DNA of 64,000 nucleotides, from positions 8,680,001 through 8,744,000 of the forward strand of contig NC_059507.1 of NCBI RefSeq assembly GCF_914767665.1. The letters are read 5' to 3'. The notes beneath the pieces were generated by a model. That model did not search any database. It was not told the DNA's origin and saw only the letters and a list, made by a program, of their open reading frames with translations. How positions within the stretch are numbered: the stretch's first letter is position 1; every line of letters begins with the position of its first letter. Position numbers and translations under genes: made by a program. This DNA is from Harmonia axyridis. Its lineage: Eukaryota > Arthropoda > Insecta > Coleoptera > Coccinellidae. Shown here piece by piece: positions 56,887 to 64,000 of this stretch.

Positions 56887-57405
56887 TGCAACAAGTGCAA
56901 AAAGTGAATATTTATTGCACTCGACGTGAAATTGTCCGACAAGGCCGTTAGGCCGAGTTGGACAACACGTCGAGTGCAATAAACAATTTTTGCACGTGTT
57001 GCATACAACATTTTTTCTACGTTCATGCAAAAAGCAAAAAATGATTTATTGAGGTGCGGCACTGGGTGTAGGAAAATGAAAAGCGCAACTTGAATACTTT
57101 ATTATTACAAATCGGATCAGTTTTGATTAAGGAGTTATTTCCGGGAAGTCATTTTTTATCTCTGGCTGCTAACATTAATACAAAATAATATAAAATATGT
57201 AACTGTTTAAAACGTATTGCCAATCTCACAGCATATCTGATAAATATGTAGTGAATGTGAACGTTTATGTTTGTCATGATGACAGCACGTTGAAGTAGAA
57301 TGACAGATGAGAGCAATAAACACTTTATTGCACTAGTGGAATATAGAACTTCTTTTTCCACTAAAAATAGTTCAATAAAGTTTTGCTTCTTGCATGAATG
57401 TAGAA
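56887..57405. mobile_element. Nested-hairpin element family G
   Basis: The left part is a strong palindrome (56887-57004) with TGCAACAAGTGCAAAAA and its inverse outside, and GCACTCGACGTG and CACGTCGAGTGC inside. A second inverted pair, TTTTTTCTACGTTCATGCAA (about 57009) and TGCATGAATGTAGAAAAAA (about 57385), encloses the rest. No coding capacity is visible. The layout resembles families E, F and P, but I see no sequence similarity. Confidence 0.75.
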
Positions 57406-58264
57406 AAAATTATTAAACGGCGTTGGTTAGCAAACAGGGTCCTCATCGCAAACATTTTTTTTATACGAATCCCTTAACTCATGAACCGTTGAGTTTTTAC
57501 CCAAAGTATGGCATATTTCCGAAATTGTCGTTAAAAAAACTATCTAATGATGCAATAATGTACTGGATGTGTCATTTGAAATAAGGAAGTAGTAGTCTGT
57601 TTCCGGAATAACCGGAAGTTGTAGAGATCTGAAAATATTTCAGGGAGAAGGATCATTGTCTCAAACCCCAATATAAAAATGTTCAGCTCAAAATTATGAT
57701 TAGTTTTCTATAAACTTCTAGTAAGCCATCCCGGCGAATCACCCTGTATGTAATAGTTTATTCTCTCCTAATTCTTTACAATATTAATGAATGATTATAG
57801 TGAACTTTGAAAAGAACCATATATCCTTATATTCGAGCTTCAAAGGTCAAATGTTTCTCATATTTCATGTTACGTTTTCCTGCTATGTCATCACATGTCA
57901 GTTTAATAACAGTATTGACTCAACTACATAAGGAGGTCCATTAAGGTATTAAGGAGTTCTGTTCATTTTGCGTTGACAACTCAGTCCTATGTCCTATGAG
58001 CTAAAAGCGAAATATATGGTTGAAAACAGTCAAATACATTGTGAGTATAGTACAAATCAATGAACCCAACTATCAAAGCTTCTTATTGAAGCAGGGATAA
58101 TTGAAGAGAGGTCTCGAAAGACGTCGTAGCTAGGTAACTTAGACCATTGAACTCAAATAACATGTTCTGAATGTCCCAAGTTTCGATCGACAAAATTAAA
58201 TCGAGCAGAATGGTGGCCAACGTCCACTGAGAATGTGATTCAATAAGATAAAGAAGAAAAGAAT
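57406..58264. other. No recognisable gene or element
   Basis: AT-rich DNA; CACCCTGT at 57740-57747 matches the foldback-end motif without a partner found. Confidence 0.45.
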
Positions 58265-58950
58265 TACATAATCATATTATTTTATTTTATTTTGAAAATT
58301 ATACATCCAACAGGCCGTAAAGCCCAATTACAGGTGTACATAATTAAACTATCTTATAAAATTATACAATAATTATACTATCAAAACAAAAAAGAAACAA
58401 ATCATGATAAGCCTACTACAAAAATATTTAAAAATATAATTTAATTCTGAAGTGCACTGAACAATAAGTGCCTAAATTGGTATAAAGACAAGAAAAATAT
58501 ATCCACACTCTGAAGATTATTATAATTCCTGCACATTGACGTAAGTGGACAATAAAAATGATGCTGAGTATTAGGTACATCAATATGAAAAGTCAAATGT
58601 GATCTGGATGTAAAACGAGGAACATTCAAATATATTGACGTAAGAAGAATTGTCGAATCCGTGAATTATCTTATAAAGGAAGACCAAATCATTAATTTCG
58701 CGGACCTTTCTGAGCGAAATGAAATTGAACTCATCCAAAAGAGAATCGTAACTGTATCCTCTATCGGGATAAAAACTATGTTTTCTCTGAAAACCGAATT
58801 TGAGAAACCTACAGAGGAGGTTTCGAAAAGATAAACGAACTTGGAAAAAGTTTCCTAGGTAGCTTGAACACAGTTTCAAATATTCATCTATTGAAATATC
58901 GAGAAGAGGTGTCGACTGTGCATTGTGCAATTGTTGTCATTATTATGTTA
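58265..58950 (-). pseudogene. LINE C-terminal fragment with 3' tail
   Basis: On the minus strand, SYDSLLDEFNFISLRKVREI, then NDLVFLYKIIHGFDNSSYVN resembles the segment downstream of RT in jockey/CR1-like LINEs (L..RR...DL.FLYKI..G). Stops follow, then a 3' untranslated part with TTGGGCTTTACGGCCTGTTG, ending in AAAATAAAATAAAATAATA near 58268. It is a 5'-truncated insertion. It is a different family from the 47-kb LINE. Confidence 0.75.
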
Positions 58951-59139
58951 AATATTATTTCTTGTTTGTCCCTTCGTAATTAAATTGTTGAGTTCAATTA
59001 TATATGCATTGTTTCATATGCTGTTTAAAATGGATTGATACTTGTGCGTATTGATTCTGGAGACCTATGTAAATAATCTCCTGATACATGCATCTCAATA
59101 CAACTCTTTCGATTGAAAAATTCGATCTTGTGGTTTCTC

Positions 59140-59780
59140 CGTTATTTCCAAATCAATTTTTAGATACAAAATTTATAAAACATATCTAGATTCGAATTTT
59201 GTAGGAATAGGTGAAAAGCATAAAAATAATCAGATTGACGGAAGGACACATGCTCTTATTATAGAAAGCTCAATTTTTCTGTGTTCATCAACAGTTGAAA
59301 CCATAGAAATATTGAGACTCTTAGGTGAAAAGAGGTTTTTGGCCATTTTCTATTATTTCTATTGATCCGAATCATACGATGTTTTAAATTTTTGAAATCT
59401 GGAAAAATCAAGCTTTCAGAAAATGACACAAAAATCTAGTGTTCCCATTTGAAAATACATAACTTTGGGTCATAGCTTCGTAATTAAGAACCCTTTTGAA
59501 AATACGAGCACGCCACTCGATTCTACGTAAAAAAGTGATTGTATAATGTTTTAATTTCAGAGCTCTATCATCAGTATTAGTGGAGATATAAATGTTTCTC
59601 GATATCGCCATTTTTCCAATTTTCGTTTATAACTCGAAAACAAAAGAAGGTAGCCAAAAATTAATACTACCCTTGTTAGTTTCTCAGAAAAAGAGACCGA
59701 GAATGGGGTATCAGATTTTGTCTATCTCATCTGGTTTAAAAGTTGTAGTGCTAAAACATCGAAATTTGCCCACCCTGTAC
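59140..59780 (+). repeat. Foldback family H, solitary arm
   Basis: Matches each arm of 60261-61480. It ends with TTTGCCCACCCTGTACAC-type sequence. On the minus strand a 67-codon frame (59611-59408, MAISRNIYISTNTDDRALKL) is open, as it is in the left arm of the complete element. Confidence 0.82.
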
Positions 59781-60260
59781 ACTCTCAATTATCATTTTTA
59801 GGGAATGGAAAATCCAATCAATTTATTCTCCATTGACATAATTTAGCAATAGAGAAACAAGTTATCTGAAATCTGCATTTTGGAGGGTGATTCAAGAAGA
59901 CCGATATTGTTAACTTTTGGATTTTAGCATGGAAATTTTTGATTTTCTAGCCTCTATCAGAAGACGGACCAACGCTTCTCCTTCGTTTATTAAAAATTGA
60001 ATTGAACATACAGGGTGTTTCGATTTCAATGTCGAAGTCAGTCTGAACAAAAACCTCAAAACTCAGTTTTTTCGAAAGAGAACCCATTTCTTTTATTTGT
60101 CAGGTAGAAAATCTACGTCAAAAAATAGTGTATCAGTGTAATATATACCACTGTTTTGAAATGCTCATTCCCCAACCATACTATCTGATCCTGAAATCAT
60201 AAAAATGGTGGAGAACATTAATTTTCAACAATGAAATCTCCCATTAAAAAAGCACTTCAG
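59781..60260. other. Spacer between family H copies
   Basis: AT-rich DNA with ACAGGGTG at 60010-60017. Nothing else was recognised. Confidence 0.4.
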
Positions 60261-61480
60261 TACAGGATGGGCAAATTTCGAAGTTTTAGCATTACAACTT
60301 TCCAACCAGAGGTTATAGACAAAATCTGATACCCCATTCTCGGTCTCTTTTTCTGAGAAACTAAAAAGAGTAGTATTCATTTTTGGCCACCTTCTTTTGT
60401 TTTCGAGTTATAAGCGAAAATTGGAAAAATGGCGATATCGAAAAACATTTATATCTCCGTTAATACTGATGATAGAGCTCTGAAATTAAAACATTATACA
60501 GGTGCTTTTTTACGTAGAATCCAGTGGAGTGCTCATCTTCTGGAAAGGAATTTTAATTACGAAGCTATGAACCAAAGTTATGTTTTTTCAAATGGAAACA
60601 CTAGATTTCTGTGCCATACTTTAAAATCTTAATTTTTCCTGATTTCAAAAATATATAACATCGTATGGATCTAAATAATTGGAAATGGTCAAAAACCCTC
60701 TTTTCATCTAAGAATCTCAATATTTCTATGGTTTCAAATGTTGATGCGCACAGAAGAATAAGCATCGTATCATTACTACAGTCTCCTTCTTTTACTCCTT
60801 TCATTTCTATTCTTTTCACTCAATTTCACAGTCGATCATATTGATCTTTTCGTTATTTCCGAAACCATTCTGGAATAAAAATTTATAAAATATATCTAGA
60901 TCCGAATTCGGTCAAAATGAGTGAAAATCATATGAATAATCAGATGATACTGCTCTTGTTATAAAAAGCTCTATTTTGCTGTGCTCATCAATATTTGAAA
61001 CTATAGAAATATTGAGACTCTTAGATGAAAAAAAGGTTTTTGACCATTTTCCATTATTTATATTGATACAAACCATACGATGTTATATATTTTTGAAATC
61101 AGGAAAAATTGAGCTTTTCAAAAATGGCATAGATATCTAGTGTTCCCATTAAAAAAAACATAACTTCGGGTTATAGCTTCGTAATTAAAATTCCTTTTCA
61201 AAAGATGAGCACGCCACTAGATTCTACGTGAAAAAGTGCCTGTATAATGTTTCAATTTCAGAGCTCTATCATCCGTATTAACGGAGATATAAATGTTTTT
61301 CGATATCGCCTATTTTCCAATTTTCGCTTATAACTCGAAAACAAAAGAAGGTGGCAAAAAATGAATACTACTCTTATTAGTTCCTCAGAAAAAGAGACCG
61401 TGAATGGGGTATCAGATTTTGTCTATCACCTCTGGTTTAAAAGTTGTAGTGCTAAAACATCGAAATTTGCCCACCCTGTA
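60261..61480. mobile_element. Foldback family H, complete element with about 560-bp arms
   Basis: Left arm 60261-60820 starts TACAGGATGGGCAAATTTCG. Right arm 60920-61480 read inverted starts TACAGGGTGGGCAAATTTCG. A spacer of about 100 bp separates them. The left arm holds an open 67-codon frame (60429-60632, MAISKNIYISVNTDDRALKL). The matching frame in the right arm has lost its ATG and carries a stop. Confidence 0.85.
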
Positions 61481-62156
61481 CACAATGAACATCGAAGTTT
61501 AGTAACAAATGACACTATGTTCAAATCCTGCAGCTTCGAAAGAATATCAAGAAATGTTTTCCTCAGTTTTTTTCGAGAAAAAAAATACCTTTCTGTGAAA
61601 GTTTTATTGAAAAATTATTGCTCAACATGTGCATCAATTCACCGTATTCGGAAGGAGTTAGACCTTTCAACGTTTTGATACGTGCAATCATTTTACCATT
61701 CTTCAGAACGTCACCATTGCAAGAATAGTGCAAATTAACTGATATATTCATAAAGTGGTTGAACTAACGATGTGAAGTCACCATGTTTTCAATCAATTAC
61801 CACGGTTGATTTATACATCGACATGAAATTGGATACCTTCATAGTTCCAAATATTGAACAGAGGTCAGCTACCACACCCTGTTTGTTCCCCTAAATCGAG
61901 TCTGCAGTGGTAAACATAATAAATCCTCATCGAAGTTGAAACTCATTCAATTCCACATTACTGAATTAGGAAAATAGGGTGGTTTACTCAGACGCAGACT
62001 TTTATTCCGATAGGTTCTTGCTCGTCCGCTATCTCTTAACACTCCAAAGGACGTAATCAAATTAGTATTAACAGTAAAGGCCGCAATGCGACTAATGTTT
62101 ACTGATTTGAATTTCTCATCAACTAAAAAAAATTGAGCACCCGCTTACCATTTTGT
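61481..62156. other. No recognisable gene or element
   Basis: AT-rich DNA. The 105-codon frame that starts at 61361 runs out of family H into this region and is probably fortuitous. Confidence 0.45.
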
Positions 62157-62454
62157 CTGACATCCGAAAAAAATTTCGATAGTTTTTTCAGAAATCTGAT
62201 AAATTCAACTTAAGAATTCTATGTTTGGTTTTTTCGATAGGATGAGCCGTTCTCGAATATGGGCTTCTGAGAAAATAATGACATTTTATATTCACTAACA
62301 AAAAAGTTATTCAAAATTATCTGACTTCAACATGATATATTCAAAACCCTATATCTCGAATACGGCTCATGCTATCGAAAAAACACAAAATACTTTTTAC
62401 GTGAAATTCATACTTTCTTCAGAAAAAACTGTCGAAATTTTTCTCGGATGTCAG
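62157..62454. repeat. About 300-bp inverted repeat
   Basis: Left arm from CTGACATCCGAAAAAAATTT to about 62266; right arm from about 62348 ending TTTTCTCGGATGTCAG. Arms are about 108 bp, moderately diverged (shared GAGCCGT..TCGAATA and TTTTTTCGATAG blocks). Spacer about 80 bp. Probably a foldback/MITE remnant. Confidence 0.75.
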
Positions 62455-63229
62455 AAAAAATTTTACACCGGAGTTTTATGCAAAACTCCTCAGTTTTTCC
62501 GAGGAAATCATCCCTAAAACTTATTTTGTGAAAAAATATCATCAACATAAGATTTGGCGTGAAAAGCTGCTCACTAAATTTACATCAAAAGACTTCTATG
62601 ACTGTAATTCGAAGAGAAATCTTGTCGGACAATTGTTTATAGAAACTTTTTCTATATTTTGTTGGGTATACTCTCACCTTCTGAAATTTTGTCTCACAAT
62701 TAGGAAACACTCTGAATTTGAGTAGAAGTTATATTCTTTCTGTAATTCCATTATGATCGTTTTGAAGGAAAAATTCTATGGCCAAGTTGACGTTCACTTC
62801 TCACAATGTAAAATTCATATTCTTATTCGTATTCAATAAATTGGGCACAATTTGAAACGAAATTGTCGATTTATTCGTTCAAAATTCCCATTCAAATATT
62901 CCTCTTCAAGGAAAATGGCGGCTTTTTATTGTGAGTAAATATTTGAGAACGAAATTCAATATAACTTTCGGTATAAAGTGAAATTAGAATCGTGGACCTG
63001 CGAATAAAGTATTATGCCGACAAAGAGAAAAATTCGCTTTGTAATCTGGAGCTACCTTGAGTTGTTCAACAAATCACCAAATTGAAAAATTTGGAGGTTG
63101 ATAAAATTAGACTAGATCTCAATGAATGGTTTTTGCGAGTTTTTGTGATGAGTTAGAGATATGATTCTTTCCGGAATATGCGTTGATTTTTTGACGAACA
63201 TTACGATTATACCACGTCGTCAAGTAGTA
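62455..63229. other. No recognisable gene or element
   Basis: AT-rich DNA with short frames (62528-62725) lacking features. A small GGAGTTTT/AAAACTCC hairpin lies at about 62471-62492. Confidence 0.45.
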
Positions 63230-64000
63230 AAGGGTGTTTTTTTAGAGCTATAGAACTTCAAATTGCAATAAAAAAACGATGGATTATTCGATTGGAATGA
63301 ATTTTATTTATCCGCAAGATAATCTTGTGGCATAAGATTTTAAATATGATTTCTGACATATGACCGCCACGGCTGGCTCGGATGTAGTCCAATCTGGACG
63401 TCCAATATTCGATGGCTTTTTCCAACATTTGTGGCCGTATATCGGCAATAACACGACGAATGTTGTCTTCCAAATGATCAAGGGTTTGTGGCTTATCCGC
63501 ATAGACCAATGACTTTACATAGCCCCACAGAAAGTAGTCTAGCGGTGTTAAATCACAAGATCTTGGAGACCAATTAATGGCCAAAACGTGAAATTAGGCG
63601 GTCACCAAACGTGTCTTTCAATACATCGATTGTGGCACGAGCTGTGTGACATGTTGCGATGTCTTGTTGGAACCACAGCTCCTGGACATCATGGTTGTTC
63701 AAATCAGGAATGAAAAAGTTAGTAATCATGGCTCTATACCGATCACCATTGACTGTAACGTTCTGGCCATCATCGTTTTTGAAGAAGTACGGACCAATTA
63801 TTCCACCAGCCCATGAAGCGCACCAAACAGTAAGTTTTTCTGGATGTAACGGTGTTTCGACATTCACTTGAGGATTAGATTCACTCCAAATGTGGCAGTT
63901 TTGTTTGTTGACGTAGCCATTCAACCAGAAGTGCGCTTCATCGCTAAACAAAATAAAGTGGACGTATTCATGATGAATTGCCAAACAAAACTGAGAATAA
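63230..64000 (-). mobile_element. DD41D mariner deletion derivative, copy 4 (cut by window end)
   Basis: Begins AAGGGTGTTTTTTTAGAGC after TA (63228-63229). Minus-strand blocks are FSDEAHFWLNGYVNKQNC, WCASWAGGIIGPYFF, FQQDIATCHTARAT and NWSPRSCDLTPLDYFLWGYV, with a frameshift near 63580. The N-terminal side carries a further deletion of about 100 bp relative to copies 1-3 (ATGAATA joined to CGTCC near 63966). The distal terminal repeat lies beyond 64000. Confidence 0.9.

Noticed and set aside
61361..61678. 105-codon plus-strand frame
   Set aside because: Begins inside the right arm of a foldback element and runs out into unrelated DNA.
1..64000. tRNA or rRNA genes
   Set aside because: No cloverleaf-compatible A and B box pair or rRNA-like conserved stretch was noticed by reading; a covariance search would be needed to exclude them fully.

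Overview
This window looks like AT-rich, non-genic DNA from an arthropod, most likely an insect. There are no bacterial-style operons, and every recognisable reading frame is short or broken. The identifiable proteins are transposases of several Tc1/mariner groups and reverse transcriptase or RNase H pieces of non-LTR retrotransposons (LINEs), a mix typical of insect genomes. A beetle is possible, but nothing here proves it. I found no host protein-coding gene, rRNA or tRNA, so the window is best read as an intergenic or intronic graveyard of mobile elements and satellite DNA.

Layout. 1-14.3 kb: a dispersed repeat (copy 1 of 3), a Tc1-like pseudogene (2.3-3.3 kb), a complex foldback element (4.6-5.4 kb), three decayed Mos1-like (mauritiana-type) mariners, and two pairs of hairpin-rich non-autonomous elements (families E and F). 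15.6-21 kb: a DD41D (rosa-type) mariner deletion derivative, two more copies of the first repeat, and a full-length but dead irritans-type mariner. 21.3-25.2 kb: three tandem copies of a palindromic element, then an element with terminal inverted repeats of about 430 bp. 25.2-28.3 kb: nothing recognised. 28.3-33 kb: LINE fragments, a second irritans mariner carrying a LINE insertion, and a LINE interrupted by a second DD41D element. 33.2-38.7 kb: a four-unit tandem repeat, a possible Penelope-like fragment, and a 312-bp satellite with eight complete units. 39-51.8 kb: another Mos1-like mariner, LINE fragments in both orientations, an almost perfect 602-bp palindrome, a third DD41D element, the best-preserved LINE reverse transcriptase (interrupted by a fourth copy of the palindromic element), and another mariner-like element with perfect 32-bp ends. 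52-64 kb: a 458-bp tandem repeat, a third irritans mariner, further foldback elements, a LINE 3' end, and a fourth DD41D element cut by the window edge.

How the parts relate. The autonomous-type elements (mariners, LINEs) are all inactivated here. Most non-autonomous elements are hairpins or inverted repeats that could only have moved with enzymes encoded elsewhere. The signals most worth following are four things. All scorable DD41D copies share one internal deletion, so the deletion derivative itself appears to have multiplied. The palindromic elements show a flipped central loop and a homogenised arm between copies. The 312-bp satellite shows blocks of shared variants and divergent edges. 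Several repeat families that I could not relate by sequence share one nested-hairpin design.
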